NCBI RefSeq assembly: GCF_900187135.1
Contig: NZ_LT906443.1
Coordinates: 806,001-870,000 of the forward strand
Reading direction: 5' to 3'
Source of the DNA: Corynebacterium ulcerans
GTDB lineage: Bacteria; Actinomycetota; Actinomycetes; Mycobacteriales; Mycobacteriaceae
DNA length: 64,000 nucleotides
Shown: positions 35,042 through 47,647 of the stretch, piece after piece
Numbering within the stretch: position 1 is the first letter of the stretch
Layout: every line of letters begins with the position of its first letter
Notes under the pieces: model-generated
The model's input: only the letters and a program-made list of their open reading frames with translations
Database searches by the model: none
What the model was told of the DNA's origin: nothing
Position numbers and translations under genes: made by a program

Positions 35042-37777
35042 TTAGTTCAGCTCCTCAAGGCGGGCGTTGATGCGCGCCACCTCTTCTTCTGCGATCTTCT
35101 GGCGGTTGCGGATTTTCTCTACCACTGCCTCGGGCGCCTTGGACAAGAATGCCTCGTTGCCGAGTTTCTTAGCTGTGGTCTCCAATTCCTTGGTTGCCGC
35201 TGCCAAATCCTTCTCCAGGCGCTTACGCTCAGCAACCTTATCCACGGTTCCGGAGGTATCCAGCGAAACCACAACGGTGGCCTGCGACAAGCGCACTTCA
35301 ATGCTTGCCGACGCCGCGAAGTCCTCCGCAGGAGTCTCAAGGCGAACCAAGGAACGCACGATGCTCTCCTGCTCGCCCAGGTCACAAGCGCTAAAGTCTA
35401 CGCGTGCGGGCACCTTCTGGGACGGCTTGACGCCCTGGTCTGAGCGGAAGCGGCGTACCTCGGTGACGAGCTTCTCCACATCAGCTATACGACGAGCAGC
35501 GGTGGCGTCGATAAGCGCGCCGCCGTTTGTTTCCGCCTCGGTGGGCCATGCCGCTACGTTGAGGGACTCGCCATCGGTCAGAGCTTTCCACAGGACTTCC
35601 GTGACAAACGGCATCGCGGGATGCAGCATACGCAGTACAGCGTCCAGTACCTGCCCCAGCACGATCTGAGTGTTCTCGCCACGACGACGCTCCTCCGGAG
35701 TAGCGGAGTCAATATCACGTGGAATCTGCACCTTGGCAAACTCCAGGTACCAGTCGCAGAACTCTCCCCAGGTGAACTGGTAGAGGGCCTCATTTCCCTT
35801 AGCAAACTGATACGCATCAAAATAAGAATCTACCTGCGCGCGGACCTGCTCAAGGCGGTCGAGGATCCACCGGTCGGCGTCGCTCAGCTCCTCGCGGGCA
35901 GGAAGCTCGCCCATGCGTGCGCCATTCATGAGCGCAAATTTGGTGGCGTTGTAGAGCTTGGTAGCAAAGTTGCGGGAGCTCTGCGCGGAGTCTTCACCAA
36001 CGGGCAGATCGACGCCGGGGTTGGCGCCACGGGCAAGAGTAAAGCGCAACGCATCAGCACCAAAACGTTCCACCCAGTCCATGGGGTCGATGCCGTTGCC
36101 CAAAGACTTACTCATCTTGCGCCCGTGTTCGTCGCGAACAAGACCGTGCAGGAAGAGGTCCGTAAACGGCACCTGCGGACGACCATCGCGGCCTTCCCCA
36201 AGAAGCTCCGGGGTGGTCTCAGCAGCAAGAGTGCCAAACATCATCATGCGGGCAACCCAGAAGAACAAGATGTCATAAGCAGTAACCAGAACCGAGGTTG
36301 GATAGAATTTTTCCAGCTCAGGTGTCTTTTCTGGCCAGCCCATCGTGGAGAACGGCCACAAAGCCGAGCTAAACCAGGTGTCCAGGACGTCAGGATCCTG
36401 CGTGTATCCCTCAGGCGCCTGCTCATCGGGCCCCACACACACGATGTCTCGCTGTCCGTTGGCGTCCTCAGGTCCGTACCAAATCGGAATGCGATGACCC
36501 CACCACAGCTGACGCGAAATGCACCAATCGTGCATGTCATCAACCCACTCAAAGTAACGCGGCTCTGCAGACTTGGGGTGGATGACCGTATCACCTTGGC
36601 GTACGGCGTCGCCAGCCATAGCGGCGAGTTCTTCCACGCTGACAAACCACTGGAGGGACAAACGCGGCTCAATGGCTTCACCCGAACGCTCTGAATGCCC
36701 TACCGAGTGCACATACGGGCGAATTTCCTTAACGATGCGCCCTTGCTCCGCAAGCGCCTCGCGGATCTTGACGCGAGCCTCCGCCCGATCCATTCCATCA
36801 AACTGTGTTCCCGTACCTGCGATATGGCCGGTCGAGTCCATAATGGTTGGCATATCAAGGTTGTGGCGCAAACCAAGCGCGTAATCGTTCGGGTCATGCG
36901 CCGGAGTGATCTTGACTGCGCCGGTACCAAACTCTGGGTCAACGTAATCATCAGCGACTACGATCATCTGCCGATCCGCAATAAACGGGTGTGGCAACGA
37001 GGTGCCTACCAGGTCCTTGTAGCGCTCATCCTCTGGGTGCACAGCCACTGCGACGTCACCCAGCATGGTCTCCACGCGCGTGGTGGCAACGATGACGTGT
37101 GGCTCGGAATCATCCAGGGATCCATACCGGATGGAGACAAGCTCGCCTTCAACATCCTTGTACACGACCTCAATGTCGGAGACAGCGGTCTCCAGGACCG
37201 GTGACCAGTTGACCAGGCGATTGGCCTGATAAATCATCCCGCGGTCATACATCTGCTTGAAAATAGTTTGAACTGCGCGCGAGAGGCCCTCATCAAGGGT
37301 AAAGCGCTCGCGGGACCAATCGACGGAATCGCCGATAGCTCGCATCTGCTTACCGATAGTTCCGCCGTACTCGTTTTTCCAGTTCCAGACATGGCCGATG
37401 AATTCTTCGCGGTCATAGTCCCACCGGCTCTTGCCCTCTTTTTCCTTGAGCATGGCCTCGACTTTGGTCTGAGTCGCGATTCCGGCGTGATCCATACCCG
37501 GCAGCCACAAGACTTCAAAGCCTTGCATCCTCTTGCGTCGAGCGATGGAGTCCATCAGCGTATGGTCCAAAGCATGGCCCATATGGAGCTGGCCAGTTAC
37601 GTTTGGCGGAGGAAGCACAATAGAGAACGGCGGCTTGGAGCTAGAGGTGTTAGCGGTGAAGTAGCCAGCATCCACCCAGCTTTGATAAAGCTCCTGCTCA
37701 TGAGCTTGGGGATCCCAGCTCGCGGGGAGGCGGTCAGCGCGGTTTGCATTCTCATTATTCGCAGTCACGTCGACCAT
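35042..37777 (-). CDS. valS: Valyl-tRNA synthetase
   Basis: About 911 residues, class [19 protein letters not shown] carries the HIGH motif and [14 protein letters not shown] the KMSKS motif; an editing domain (CP1) lies between. The C-terminal end is a basic coiled coil that clamps tRNA-Val. I use the ATG at 37775-37777; a GTG at 37796-37798 (7 residues longer) and a GTG at 37766-37768 (3 shorter) are alternatives, none with a strong Shine-Dalgarno sequence. It is first in the valS-folC-DUF4233 operon. I saw no T-box upstream. Confidence 0.95.
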   Translation of the reverse strand: MVDVTANNENANRADRLPASWDPQAHEQELYQSWVDAGYFTANTSSSKPPFSIVLPPPNVTGQLHMGHALDHTLMDSIARRKRMQGFEVLWLPGMDHAGIATQTKVEAMLKEKEGKSRWDYDREEFIGHVWNWKNEYGGTIGKQMRAIGDSVDWSRERFTLDEGLSRAVQTIFKQMYDRGMIYQANRLVNWSPVLETAVSDIEVVYKDVEGELVSIRYGSLDDSEPHVIVATTRVETMLGDVAVAVHPEDERYKDLVGTSLPHPFIADRQMIVVADDYVDPEFGTGAVKITPAHDPNDYALGLRHNLDMPTIMDSTGHIAGTGTQFDGMDRAEARVKIREALAEQGRIVKEIRPYVHSVGHSERSGEAIEPRLSLQWFVSVEELAAMAGDAVRQGDTVIHPKSAEPRYFEWVDDMHDWCISRQLWWGHRIPIWYGPEDANGQRDIVCVGPDEQAPEGYTQDPDVLDTWFSSALWPFSTMGWPEKTPELEKFYPTSVLVTAYDILFFWVARMMMFGTLAAETTPELLGEGRDGRPQVPFTDLFLHGLVRDEHGRKMSKSLGNGIDPMDWVERFGADALRFTLARGANPGVDLPVGEDSAQSSRNFATKLYNATKFALMNGARMGELPAREELSDADRWILDRLEQVRAQVDSYFDAYQFAKGNEALYQFTWGEFCDWYLEFAKVQIPRDIDSATPEERRRGENTQIVLGQVLDAVLRMLHPAMPFVTEVLWKALTDGESLNVAAWPTEAETNGGALIDATAARRIADVEKLVTEVRRFRSDQGVKPSQKVPARVDFSACDLGEQESIVRSLVRLETPAEDFAASASIEVRLSQATVVVSLDTSGTVDKVAERKRLEKDLAAATKELETTAKKLGNEAFLSKAPEAVVEKIRNRQKIAEEEVARINARLEELN

Positions 37778-37872
37778 CTTAGCGTTAGCACCAAGCACAC
37801 TTCACGCTGGGGTTTTTAGGTAGCTCTCGGACCTTCCCCGCTCTCCTTATTCACCGAATCTATAAAACCAAA

Positions 37873-37917
37873 AATGCTCCCGATCCAAGAGCCACACAAG
37901 GCTCTGTCGGGAGCATT
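37873..37917 (-). terminator. mdh terminator
   Basis: Stem AATGCTCCCGA / TCGGGAGCATT (37873-37883 and 37907-37917) with inner AGAGCC/GGCTCT pairs. On the minus strand it is followed by TTTTTGG. Located 25 bp after the mdh stop. Confidence 0.85.
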
Positions 37918-37942
37918 ATTTTGGATAAGGCTTTTAGAGGGG

Positions 37943-39538
<1,596 letters not shown>

Positions 39539-40297
39539 GTGAATGGCACTGTGGATCACATCGAGAATACGTCGGTAGATAATACGCCAGAGGTCTCCCC
39601 GCAGACGGTGCTTGCAATTGCTCTAGAGATGTTCTCCGAACTCGGTTTCTCCGATGCCAAGCTTGAAGCAATCGCAAAGCAATCCGGGATGTCTAAACGA
39701 ATGATCCATTATCACTTTGGTGATAAGAAGGGTCTTTATCGCAGATGTTTGGAAGAAGCAGTCCGCAGGCTCAGGCCATCAGCGGAGGAAATGCAGCTAG
39801 AAACTCCTGTTCCTGTCGATGGAGTCCGCAAAGTCGTGGAAGCTGTTTTCCGAACCTATGTCATGCACCCAGAATCTATCCGTATTTTGCAGATGGAAAA
39901 CCTGCATCACTTTGGCAAAATCGCAGAGGCGAGCCCACTCTCCGATCAGTCTTCCATCATGCTTCAGCTAGACAAATTGCTCATGCTGGGACAAGACGCC
40001 GGCGCGTTCCGCCCTGGGATCTCCGCACAGGATGTGTTCACCCTCATCGCCTCGCTAGCGGTTTTCCGAGTCAATTCTCGCTCCACTACGCTCAACCTCT
40101 ACAGCGTAGACATGATGGATGAGGACAACACTCAAGGTATGGCACGTCTGGCAGTCGACGCGGTTTTGGCATTCCTCACATCAAACCTCAAAGGCTCTGA
40201 TGACGTCAGTTACCTCACGTCGACGGCCCCCAGTGATTCGATCACACGCAACATGGAGGAAGCCTCCTACCAGGTCGACGCAGACCCATTTTCTTAA
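39539..40297 (+). CDS. TetR-family transcriptional regulator
   Basis: 252 residues. A TetR helix-turn-helix occupies about residues 20-67: ALEMFSELGFSDAKLEAIAKQSG, then MSKRMIHYHFGDKKGLYRRC. The C-terminal ligand domain is unassigned. The start is GTG at 39539-39541 with GATAGGAG upstream. It is divergent from mdh; C. glutamicum has a TetR gene in the same position. The target is unknown; autoregulation and mdh control are possibilities. Confidence 0.88.
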   Translation: MNGTVDHIENTSVDNTPEVSPQTVLAIALEMFSELGFSDAKLEAIAKQSGMSKRMIHYHFGDKKGLYRRCLEEAVRRLRPSAEEMQLETPVPVDGVRKVVEAVFRTYVMHPESIRILQMENLHHFGKIAEASPLSDQSSIMLQLDKLLMLGQDAGAFRPGISAQDVFTLIASLAVFRVNSRSTTLNLYSVDMMDEDNTQGMARLAVDAVLAFLTSNLKGSDDVSYLTSTAPSDSITRNMEEASYQVDADPFS

Positions 40298-40311
40298 ATA
40301 ATCAGTATCTC

Positions 40312-40347
40312 AAAAGCGGTTCCACTATCCCGTGGAACCGCTTTTTT
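40312..40347. terminator. Bidirectional terminator between the TetR gene and clpX
   Basis: Perfect 14-bp stem AAAAGCGGTTCCAC / GTGGAACCGCTTTT (40312-40325 and 40332-40345) with a 6-nt loop and T-runs on both strands. It serves the converging TetR and clpX transcripts. Confidence 0.9.
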
Positions 40348-40357
40348 CATCCTTTTT

Positions 40358-41644
40358 TTACGCAGTCTTTTCTTCTCCAGCTTGTTCAGACATCTGCGGA
40401 GGTTCTTCGCCTCGCACCGATGCTGCCGTCACCGTGACCACTCCCACATCTTCTAGGTCAGGAATATCGTACATAACGGGGACAAGAAGTTCTTCCATGA
40501 TGGCTCGCAGCCCGCGTGCGCCGGTGCCACGCTCTATTGCCAGGTCAGCAATGATCTCAAGGGCATCATCATCAAATTCCAGAGCCACCCCATCCATCTC
40601 AAAAAGACGCTGATACTGCTTTACCAGAGAATTTTTAGGCTCGGTGAGCACCTTGACCAGAGACCTTTGGTCCAAATTCCCCACGGTGGCAACGATCGGC
40701 AACCGGCCAATAAACTCTGGGATCAGCCCAAACTTGACTAGGTCTTCTGGCAGGACTTCTTTGAATACGTCGATCTCGTCGATATCTTCTTTTGTGGTCA
40801 GCTCGGCACCAAAACCAATGCCTTTTTTGCCACGACGGTCCTCGATAACCTTTTCCAACCCAGCAAATGCCCCTGCAACGATAAACAAAATGTTTGAGGT
40901 ATCCAGCTGGATAAAATCTTGATTGGGGTGCTTACGCCCGCCCTGTGGCGGGATGGAAGCCACTGTCCCCTCAAGAATCTTGAGCAATGCCTGCTGCACG
41001 CCCTCACCGGACACATCTCGCGTAATAGACGGGTTATCAGACTTCCGAGAAATCTTATCTACCTCATCGACATAGATAATTCCCCGTTGCGCACGCTGGA
41101 CATCAAACTCTGCGGCCTGCAACAACTTCAAAAGAATATTCTCTACGTCTTCACCCACATAGCCGGCCTCGGTCAGTGACGTGGCGTCTGCGATGGCGAA
41201 GGGGACGTCGAGAAGCCTAGCCAAGGTCTGTGCCAGATACGTCTTTCCGGAGCCCGTTGGCCCAAGCATCAAAATGTTGGACTTTTGCAGCTCTGTCTCG
41301 TCGTCTTTATTTTTACGCGTGCTCAGAACACGAGATTCTTCAGCACGCACCCGTTTGTAGTGGTTATACACCGCCACAGACAGGATTCGTTTAGCGTCGT
41401 CTTGCCCAATCACATACTTATCAAGGAACGCGGAAATCTCCGAAGGGCGCGGCAGCTTAGTGCCCTCGTCCTTCTTCTCCTCAGCAGCAGTGCTGAGCTC
41501 TTCCTCGATGATCTCATTGCATAGTTCGATACATTCGTCGCAGATATAAACTCCGCCACCCGCGATCAGCTTCTTTACCTGCTTCTGACTCTTTCCACAG
41601 AAGGAGCATTTGAGCAGGTCAGCGCTTTCTTGCATACGTGTCAT
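40358..41644 (-). CDS. clpX: ClpX, ATP-dependent unfoldase of ClpXP
   Basis: 428 residues. The N-terminal zinc-binding domain has [11 protein letters not shown] and ICDECIELC (four cysteines). The AAA+ core has [15 protein letters not shown] (Walker A), [13 protein letters not shown] (Walker B), pore loop GYVGEDVE and sensor-type [12 protein letters not shown]. It unfolds substrates for ClpP1P2, encoded about 3 kb away. The ATG at 41642-41644 gives [13 protein letters not shown]. Confidence 0.96.
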   Translation of the reverse strand: MTRMQESADLLKCSFCGKSQKQVKKLIAGGGVYICDECIELCNEIIEEELSTAAEEKKDEGTKLPRPSEISAFLDKYVIGQDDAKRILSVAVYNHYKRVRAEESRVLSTRKNKDDETELQKSNILMLGPTGSGKTYLAQTLARLLDVPFAIADATSLTEAGYVGEDVENILLKLLQAAEFDVQRAQRGIIYVDEVDKISRKSDNPSITRDVSGEGVQQALLKILEGTVASIPPQGGRKHPNQDFIQLDTSNILFIVAGAFAGLEKVIEDRRGKKGIGFGAELTTKEDIDEIDVFKEVLPEDLVKFGLIPEFIGRLPIVATVGNLDQRSLVKVLTEPKNSLVKQYQRLFEMDGVALEFDDDALEIIADLAIERGTGARGLRAIMEELLVPVMYDIPDLEDVGVVTVTAASVRGEEPPQMSEQAGEEKTA

Positions 41645-41806
41645 GGTGAGGTTGAAGCTCTCAATTCTTCCCAGCCGTCAGCGGCCAAACGGATTAGTAA
41701 TCGACTGTCCTTCACTTTAGCGGGTACGTCAAACTAACGGGCTCGTACGCGCCCAGCGCCTTTTTACCCCAAGGCACAAGACAATCCACCGTAGCAGAAT
41801 TATCCC

Positions 41807-44569
41807 TTAGTTTTCTCTGATTAGTGGCTGCTGTTTGCCGGCCAGCATATGACGGAATCGCGCTAGTCGTTGGGTATCGCACGGCACTGGCTCACCATCA
41901 AGCTCACTCACCCGAGAAATTCCGTGCAACGCGTTGACAACCCACAGCTCCGCTCCACGAAGCGCTGAGCTGTCATACGTTTTCTGGGTCACTCGATACC
42001 CTAATTCCCGAGCAATCTCCTTGACCATGCGCTCGGTTACTGAGCTTAAGCGTTCTGCCTGCATGGACACGAGTTCATTGTCTTTCCAGGCCATGAGTGC
42101 TGCAGTGGTCGTCTCATGTACTCCCCGTGGGGAAACAAGCACAGCATCGTCGGTGGGCACTGCATTTTTGATCCTTAACAGTTCAGACAGGTCGGGCCCT
42201 TTTATCGTCGGATGTTGAGTTTGCCCAGGCTGCACCATAACGGTAGTCAGCGTCGTAGCTTCTCGACGCTTCGGCGCAGGCCTAAACCGCACGCGCAGCG
42301 TGCCGCCGGGGAGGCTTTCCAAGCGAGGAAACCACTCCCCATGCAGAGGAAGCTCTCGCTTGACGGCGGCTAAGAATCTATCGATCTCGTCTTCTCGCGC
42401 TGTCTGCAGCTCGAGACAACTGGCGCGGAAGCGCCGGCAATGGGAGTCAAAGCCGCGGGCGTGGCCGTCGACAAGCAAAAAGGAATCAATCACCGTCGGG
42501 GGTTGCGTGTGGAGTGCCGGTTGGAGCCTGGCGCCGTCAAATTCCAGAAGCTCTTCGTGGGGAAAGCCCTGCGCAACCAGGCTCAGCAACGGTGCAGACT
42601 TTGTGACTATCTCCTCCCATTCTGCGTCGGCGTTCGATAACGCGATAATGGCGCCCCCTACCCCATAGCTCAGGCGCTGCTCCTGCACGACCGCGGTACG
42701 GATCGTCATTGCCAGATCCATGTTCCCGTCCACGGAGATGAAGCCGACCGCCCCGGAATAGACCCCGCGTGGGTGTCCTTCCAGCTCAGCGATAATCTCC
42801 ATCGTCCTATACTTGGGAGCACCCGTCATTGAGCCGCCGGGGAAAGCCGCGCGGATCACATCCACGGGGGTTGCAGACTCTCTCACTTTCCCGCTGACAG
42901 TGGAGACCAGCTGATGTGCTCTGGAAAAAGTCTTTACTTGGCACAACTCGTCTACCCGTACGCTGCCGTATTCGCAGACATGTGCAAGATCATTGCGCAC
43001 TAAATCCACAATCATGAGGTTTTCTGCACGGTCTTTCTTATTCGTGGCCAAGTCGTGCCGCATGTCGGCATCTTTTTTCTCGTCTTGACACCGCGCGCGA
43101 GTGCCTTTGATCGGCTCTGAAGAGACCACCCCTTGGCTCATCTTTAAAAATCGCTCCGGTGACGAGCTCACTACGTGGGTATCACCTAGAACAAGCAGCG
43201 AACGCATGGGGGCTGGAGCGATCTCTGTGAGGCGTCGATATGCCGCAGGCGCGTCAAAGGCACCGTCAATGGGGGCTTCTAGCTGGGTGGTCAAACACAC
43301 CTCATACGTTGCGCCTTGGCTAATGAGCTCTTGAATCTCAGCAATACTGTGCAGATACTTTCGTCGCGATTCCCGCACTCGCAGTCGCCCCACCGCAGAA
43401 GGGTCAAAAGTCCCCACGGGGGGCGCAGCTTGTATCTGCGCCATCGCAGCGTCACACCAGTCTATGGCTTCCCGTGTCTCGCGATCATTGCGTGAGACAA
43501 GCGCTACCAGCTGCAAACGCCCTCGTTCCATAACCACAATCCGCTCAGCAAAAAACATTTTTAGTGCTTCACCGAGTACGGGAGCTTGTGCCTGTGCCTG
43601 CGGACCAAAGTCAGGATGGTTCGCCTCATAGCCTACGTAGCCGAACCATCCTGGTAGTGCCGCAGGGATCGCGCCATCGTTGCTCTCAACGTGCACCTGC
43701 GGGCATGCGTCCATGCTCAGAGACAAGGCATCGAGGGAATCAATTATCTTCCCACCATCATGAGGTGCAATGATGCTTTTACCCTCGAACTCCACCAGCA
43801 CGCCCTGTCCACCGAGAGCAGCAAAAATGTCAACGGGTCCTACGCCCTCTGGGACGGCTGACTCACGCACCACAACAGACCTGCCGTGAGAGGTACGGCC
43901 AGTCTCGCGCTGCTCCGCGATCCCCACAAAGTTAGCAATGAGCTGCTCGCCGTATTCGCTACCGATAGACTCCGGGTGAAATTGCACTCCCCACCATGGT
44001 TTTGTCCTGTGTTCTAGGGCCATAACAAGACCCTCAGCATTCCTCGCGGTCACTTGCATGGAGTCGGGAACGTCCGTGACCACGAGCGAGTGGTAGCGCA
44101 CCACAGTAAAAGAATCCGCGATTTTTTCCCACAATGGGCCGGTGGATGTCACCCAGATGGTATCTTCCCTGCCGTGGACCGGCTCGGGCGCCTTTTCTAC
44201 CCTCCCGCCCTCAACGTAAGCCATCGCTTGCATACCCAGGCATACGCCCAGTACCGGAACCTCCGAATGCTCCAACGCTGCAGCAGAGACTCCCAGGTCT
44301 GAAGGAATAGTGGGAGCGCCAGGTCCCGGAGAAATCACGACCGCGTCAAAGGCATCAGGGGACGTGCTGCCCTGCTTACTGATGCGATTGATATCCAGGG
44401 GGGCGTCGTTACGCATCACCGTGACCGCAGCCCCGCAGCGCGCAAGATAGTCCACAATGTTGTACGTAAAAGAATCGTAATTATCGATAACTAAAACGCG
44501 GAGAGCAGTCTTCTCGGGCTCGCCGCTAGCTTCTCGACGTCCCCTCGCATCGCAAGCAGGTGTAATCAC
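41807..44569 (-). CDS. Trifunctional aminodeoxychorismate synthase/lyase (PabA-PabB-PabC fusion)
   Basis: 920 residues in one frame covering p-aminobenzoate synthesis from chorismate. Residues about 24-215 are the PabA glutamine amidotransferase (GVCLGMQAMAYVEGG with the nucleophilic Cys; HPESIGSEYG). Residues about 245-690 are PabB (PIKGTRARCQDE, VDLVRNDLAHVCEYG, GGSMTGAPKYRTMEII). The last ~230 residues are a PabC-like class IV PLP enzyme: Lys in HPTIKGPDLSELL, then DDAVLVSPRGVHETTTAALM and ELWVVNALHGISRV. All catalytic regions look intact. The GTG start at 44567-44569 is close behind GGGAGA. It feeds folate synthesis with FolC. Confidence 0.88.
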   Translation of the reverse strand: MITPACDARGRREASGEPEKTALRVLVIDNYDSFTYNIVDYLARCGAAVTVMRNDAPLDINRISKQGSTSPDAFDAVVISPGPGAPTIPSDLGVSAAALEHSEVPVLGVCLGMQAMAYVEGGRVEKAPEPVHGREDTIWVTSTGPLWEKIADSFTVVRYHSLVVTDVPDSMQVTARNAEGLVMALEHRTKPWWGVQFHPESIGSEYGEQLIANFVGIAEQRETGRTSHGRSVVVRESAVPEGVGPVDIFAALGGQGVLVEFEGKSIIAPHDGGKIIDSLDALSLSMDACPQVHVESNDGAIPAALPGWFGYVGYEANHPDFGPQAQAQAPVLGEALKMFFAERIVVMERGRLQLVALVSRNDRETREAIDWCDAAMAQIQAAPPVGTFDPSAVGRLRVRESRRKYLHSIAEIQELISQGATYEVCLTTQLEAPIDGAFDAPAAYRRLTEIAPAPMRSLLVLGDTHVVSSSPERFLKMSQGVVSSEPIKGTRARCQDEKKDADMRHDLATNKKDRAENLMIVDLVRNDLAHVCEYGSVRVDELCQVKTFSRAHQLVSTVSGKVRESATPVDVIRAAFPGGSMTGAPKYRTMEIIAELEGHPRGVYSGAVGFISVDGNMDLAMTIRTAVVQEQRLSYGVGGAIIALSNADAEWEEIVTKSAPLLSLVAQGFPHEELLEFDGARLQPALHTQPPTVIDSFLLVDGHARGFDSHCRRFRASCLELQTAREDEIDRFLAAVKRELPLHGEWFPRLESLPGGTLRVRFRPAPKRREATTLTTVMVQPGQTQHPTIKGPDLSELLRIKNAVPTDDAVLVSPRGVHETTTAALMAWKDNELVSMQAERLSSVTERMVKEIARELGYRVTQKTYDSSALRGAELWVVNALHGISRVSELDGEPVPCDTQRLARFRHMLAGKQQPLIREN

Positions 44570-44585
44570 TCTCCCGATTATGGCA

Positions 44586-44627
44586 AAGTCCCCACAGCAC
44601 CAATAATTTAGGGTGCGGCGGGGACTT
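44586..44627 (-). terminator. clpP1P2 operon terminator
   Basis: Stem AAGTCCCC / GGGGACTT (44586-44593 and 44620-44627) with inner GCACC/GGTGC pairing, 19 bp after the clpP2 stop. Confidence 0.7.
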
Positions 44628-44645
44628 CCTTAAGACCAGAACTTG

Positions 44646-45275
44646 CTAGCCGTTGAGCTTGCGATAATCAAAAACCTGGTCAATGATGCCGTATTCCACG
44701 GCTTCTTGTGCGGTGAGAATCTTATCGCGGTCAGTATCAATGCGAACCTGCTCAGGAGTACGACCAGTGTGACGCGAAAGGGTCTGCTCCATCAGCGCAC
44801 GCATGCGCTCGATTTCTTTCGCCTGAATCTCCAGGTCCGAGACCTGTCCCTGCGTCCCCTGGGTAGCAGGCTGGTGAATCAGCACACGGGAGTTAGGCAA
44901 GCAGGCACGCTTACCTGGTGCGCCCGCAGCGAGCAGCACCGCTGCTGCCGACGCCGCCTGACCCAAGCAGACGGTGCGCACGTCAGGACGCACGTACTGC
45001 ATGGTGTCGTAGATAGCCATCAGGGAGGTAAAAGAGCCGCCTGGAGAGTTGATGTACATCGTGATGTCACGATCAGGATCAAGCCCCTCCAACACCAATA
45101 GCTGCGCCATGATGTCATTGGCAGAGGTATCATCCACCTGCGTGCCCAAGAAGATAATGCGCTCTTCAAAGAGCTTGGCGTAAGGATTAGTCTCCTTGGT
45201 GCCATAAGTAGAGTGCTCGATAAACGAAGGCAGCACGTAACGAGCAGAGGGCATCTGCATTCCGGAAGTAGTCAT
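44646..45275 (-). CDS. clpP2: ATP-dependent Clp protease proteolytic subunit 2
   Basis: 209 residues. The serine nucleophile lies in [16 protein letters not shown], the histidine in RVLIHQP and the aspartate near DTDRDKI. Together with ClpP1 it forms the mixed 14-mer typical of Actinobacteria. A 15-bp gap separates it from clpP1, so the two are one operon under the ClgR site upstream of clpP1. Confidence 0.95.
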   Translation of the reverse strand: MTTSGMQMPSARYVLPSFIEHSTYGTKETNPYAKLFEERIIFLGTQVDDTSANDIMAQLLVLEGLDPDRDITMYINSPGGSFTSLMAIYDTMQYVRPDVRTVCLGQAASAAAVLLAAGAPGKRACLPNSRVLIHQPATQGTQGQVSDLEIQAKEIERMRALMEQTLSRHTGRTPEQVRIDTDRDKILTAQEAVEYGIIDQVFDYRKLNG

Positions 45276-45290
45276 GTATATTCTCCTGCC

Positions 45291-45890
45291 TTAGTTAGAA
45301 AGCGGACCCTGAGCGGACGCAATCACGTGGTCGACAATGCCATATTCTTTAGCCTGCGCAGCCGTAAACCAACGGTCACGATCAGAATCCTTGGTGATCT
45401 GCTCAAAAGTCTGACCGGTGTGTTCTGCGATAAGCTCAGCCATCTCACGCTTGGTCTGCGCGAACTGCTCAGCCTGAATAGCGATATCAGCTGCCGTTCC
45501 GCCCACACCTGCTGAAGGCTGGTGCATCATAATGCGTGCGTGAGGAAGAGCATAGCGCTTCCCCTTTGTGCCACCGGAGAGCAAGAACTGCCCCATAGAA
45601 GCAGCAAGCCCCATGCCGTACGTAGCGATATCGCAAGGCGAGTACTTCATCGTGTCATAAATGGCCATACCGGCAGTGACAGAGCCACCCGGCGAGTTAA
45701 TGTACAGGGAAATATCGCGGTGCGGATCCTCAGCAGACAGCAGCAAGATCTGTGCGCAGAGCTTATTCGCGATTTCATCATCCACTTGCGTTCCAAGGAA
45801 GATAATTCGCTCGCGCAAGAGGCGCTCATACACGGAATCACTCAGGTTCAGGCCAGCGCTGCCCTGAGCCATGCGGATCTGGTCACTCAT
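45291..45890 (-). CDS. clpP1: ATP-dependent Clp protease proteolytic subunit 1
   Basis: 199 residues, serine protease. Ser lies in [16 protein letters not shown], His in [13 protein letters not shown] and Asp in [11 protein letters not shown]. The hydrophobic-pocket strand [17 protein letters not shown] is typical. It is first in the clpP1-clpP2 operon, with AAGGAG before the ATG at 45888-45890 and a ClgR operator about 100 bp upstream. Confidence 0.96.
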   Translation of the reverse strand: MSDQIRMAQGSAGLNLSDSVYERLLRERIIFLGTQVDDEIANKLCAQILLLSAEDPHRDISLYINSPGGSVTAGMAIYDTMKYSPCDIATYGMGLAASMGQFLLSGGTKGKRYALPHARIMMHQPSAGVGGTAADIAIQAEQFAQTKREMAELIAEHTGQTFEQITKDSDRDRWFTAAQAKEYGIVDHVIASAQGPLSN

Positions 45891-45982
45891 TCCAGTACTC
45901 CTTACAGATTTTCATTTTTAGCCAGCCACGTGACTATCGAATGCAACCCACGTTACCTGCCTATTAGTCCTCCCATGGCACC

Positions 45983-46000
45983 TGTTCGCTCACAGCGTAG
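45983..46000. promoter_or_regulatory. ClgR operator upstream of clpP1-clpP2
   Basis: TGTTCGCTCACAGCGTAG matches every position of the ClgR consensus WNNWCGCYNANRGCGWWS known from C. glutamicum, where ClgR activates clpP1P2 and clpC. It lies 93-110 bp upstream of the clpP1 start. ClgR itself is not encoded in this window. Confidence 0.8.
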
Positions 46001-46066
46001 GACAAACTAACAAGCAGAGCCACTATCCCACAGCGATACAGCCTGTTGCGCGGTTGTATTGCCCAG

Positions 46067-46145
46067 TTGTCGTTTTTGAGAACGCTAGCAGGGTCGAGTT
46101 CTACAAACCCCACGTCGAGTTTTCTAGCGTTCTCAAAAACGACAA
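46067..46145 (+). repeat. Palindromic repeat, copy 3 (79 bp)
   Basis: Perfect 22-bp arms (46067-46088 and 46124-46145), beginning TTGTCGTTTTTGAGAACG, around a 35-nt centre with CTACAAACCCCACGTCGAG. It lies between the clpP1 promoter region and the tig terminator. This is the best-preserved copy. Confidence 0.92.
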
Positions 46146-46164
46146 AACTTCTATCCCGGCATAG

Positions 46165-46206
46165 CAAAAGGCCTCAATGAGCGTTGCATCTCATTGAGGC
46201 CTTTTG
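46165..46206 (-). terminator. tig terminator
   Basis: Perfect 16-bp stem CAAAAGGCCTCAATGA / TCATTGAGGCCTTTTG (46165-46180 and 46191-46206) with a 10-nt loop, 13 bp after the tig stop. T-runs occur within the stem ends. Confidence 0.88.
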
Positions 46207-46218
46207 TGTATAAGCCTA

Positions 46219-47571
46219 TTACTTAGCCTCGTCCTCGGAAGCTTCTGCTTCTTCCTCACCGAAGTACTGAGTCGGGTCAACTACGTTGCCTTCCTCGTCC
46301 TTAACGGAGACACGGCAGATAGCTGCTGCCAAAGCCTTGCCACGGCGAACATCAGAGAACAAGTTAGCGATCTGACCGGACTGCTGCAGCTGCATCACAA
46401 ACTGGTTTGGCTCCATGCCATAGTTCTGTGCAGTGAAGAGGATATGATCGGTCAGCTCCTGCTGAGAAACCTCAGGTGCTTCTTGCTCTGCAAGAGCGTC
46501 GAGGAACAGCTGAGTACGGACTGCCTCTTCAGAGTTCTTACGGTTCTCTGCGTCGAAGTCTTCGCGAGTGGTTCCCTGTGCCTCAAGAGCAGCGTTCAAA
46601 GCGGCCTCATCGTGAGCGAGCTGGCCAAGCAGCTGGTGCAGCTGAGCCTCAACCTGCTCGTTAACAACACCTTCCGGAAGCTCGAATGTGGACTCTGCGA
46701 GTGCCGCCTTCAAGACTTCATCACGAATAGCAGTTGCCTGTGCAGCCTTTGCCTTTTCCTCAACCTGTGCGGTGACGGACTCGCGGAGTTCCTCAACGGT
46801 GTCAAACTCGGAAGCCATCTGCACGAACTCTTCGTCGACTTCAGGAAGCTTGCGCTCCTTGGTCTGCTGAACAGTTACGGTGACAGTTGCTTCTTTACCA
46901 GCGTACTCGCCAGCCTGAAGAGTGGTGGTGAATTCTGCGGACTCACCGGTCTTGAGACCGCGGAGAGCGGTGTCTAGGCCGTCAATGAGATCGCCAGCAC
47001 CAACCTGGTAAGACATACCCTCGGTTGTAGCCTCTTCGATTGCCTCACCGTCAACGGAAGCCGCAAGATCAATGGTGGCAAAGTCGTTGGTCTTCAGCTT
47101 GCGCTTGGTGTCCTTCAGCTCGCCGAAGCGCTCACGCAAACGATCAATCTCAGCGTCGACTGCTTCTTCATCAACCTTGAGTGCAGGAACCTCTACATTG
47201 AAGGCAGCAAAATCAGGGACGGTGATTTCTGGACGAACATCGACCTCAGCAGTGAACTCAACAACGTCGTTGTCTTCGATCTTTGTGATATCGATAGCAG
47301 GCTGACCCAAGACCACGAGCTCGTTTTCTTCACAGGCCTGCTGGTAACGGGTAGGAAGCATGTCGTTGACAACCTGCTCCAAAACCGGTCCGCGACCGAT
47401 GCGGGCGTCGATAAGCTGGCGCGGCGCTTTGCCACGACGGAAGCCTGGAATGTTGATCTGCTGAGCCAACGCCTTGTAGGCCTGATCGATCTCAGACTTC
47501 AGCTCCTCGAAAGGAACCTCAACGTTGAGCTTGACGCGGGTGTCGCTCAGCTTTTCGACGGAACTCTTCAC
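46219..47571 (-). CDS. tig: Trigger factor, ribosome-bound chaperone
   Basis: 450 residues. The ribosome-binding signature [12 protein letters not shown] lies near residue 46. A central FKBP-like prolyl isomerase domain is at about 150-240 ([37 protein letters not shown]). Helical arms and an acidic C terminus complete it. I chose GTG at 47569-47571 (reading [15 protein letters not shown]) because GGAG lies 9 nt upstream and the protein then begins like its homologues. It precedes clpP1P2 in transcription but has its own terminator. Confidence 0.96.
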   Translation of the reverse strand: MKSSVEKLSDTRVKLNVEVPFEELKSEIDQAYKALAQQINIPGFRRGKAPRQLIDARIGRGPVLEQVVNDMLPTRYQQACEENELVVLGQPAIDITKIEDNDVVEFTAEVDVRPEITVPDFAAFNVEVPALKVDEEAVDAEIDRLRERFGELKDTKRKLKTNDFATIDLAASVDGEAIEEATTEGMSYQVGAGDLIDGLDTALRGLKTGESAEFTTTLQAGEYAGKEATVTVTVQQTKERKLPEVDEEFVQMASEFDTVEELRESVTAQVEEKAKAAQATAIRDEVLKAALAESTFELPEGVVNEQVEAQLHQLLGQLAHDEAALNAALEAQGTTREDFDAENRKNSEEAVRTQLFLDALAEQEAPEVSQQELTDHILFTAQNYGMEPNQFVMQLQQSGQIANLFSDVRRGKALAAAICRVSVKDEEGNVVDPTQYFGEEEAEASEDEAK

Positions 47572-47647
47572 GAGCCATTCTCCTGATCGTTGGGTACTCA
47601 ATAAATTTAAAAAATCCCTCCACCCTTACCAAGTGGAGGGATCTACG

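Noticed and set aside
35621..36694. Long plus-strand frame (357 codons) opposite valS
   Set aside because: It lies entirely within the conserved valS gene and encodes no recognisable motif; an antisense shadow of biased codon use.
37778..37872. T-box riboswitch upstream of valS
   Set aside because: The gap between mdh terminator and valS is under 100 bp and shows no specifier-loop or T-box (TGG-type antiterminator) pattern.
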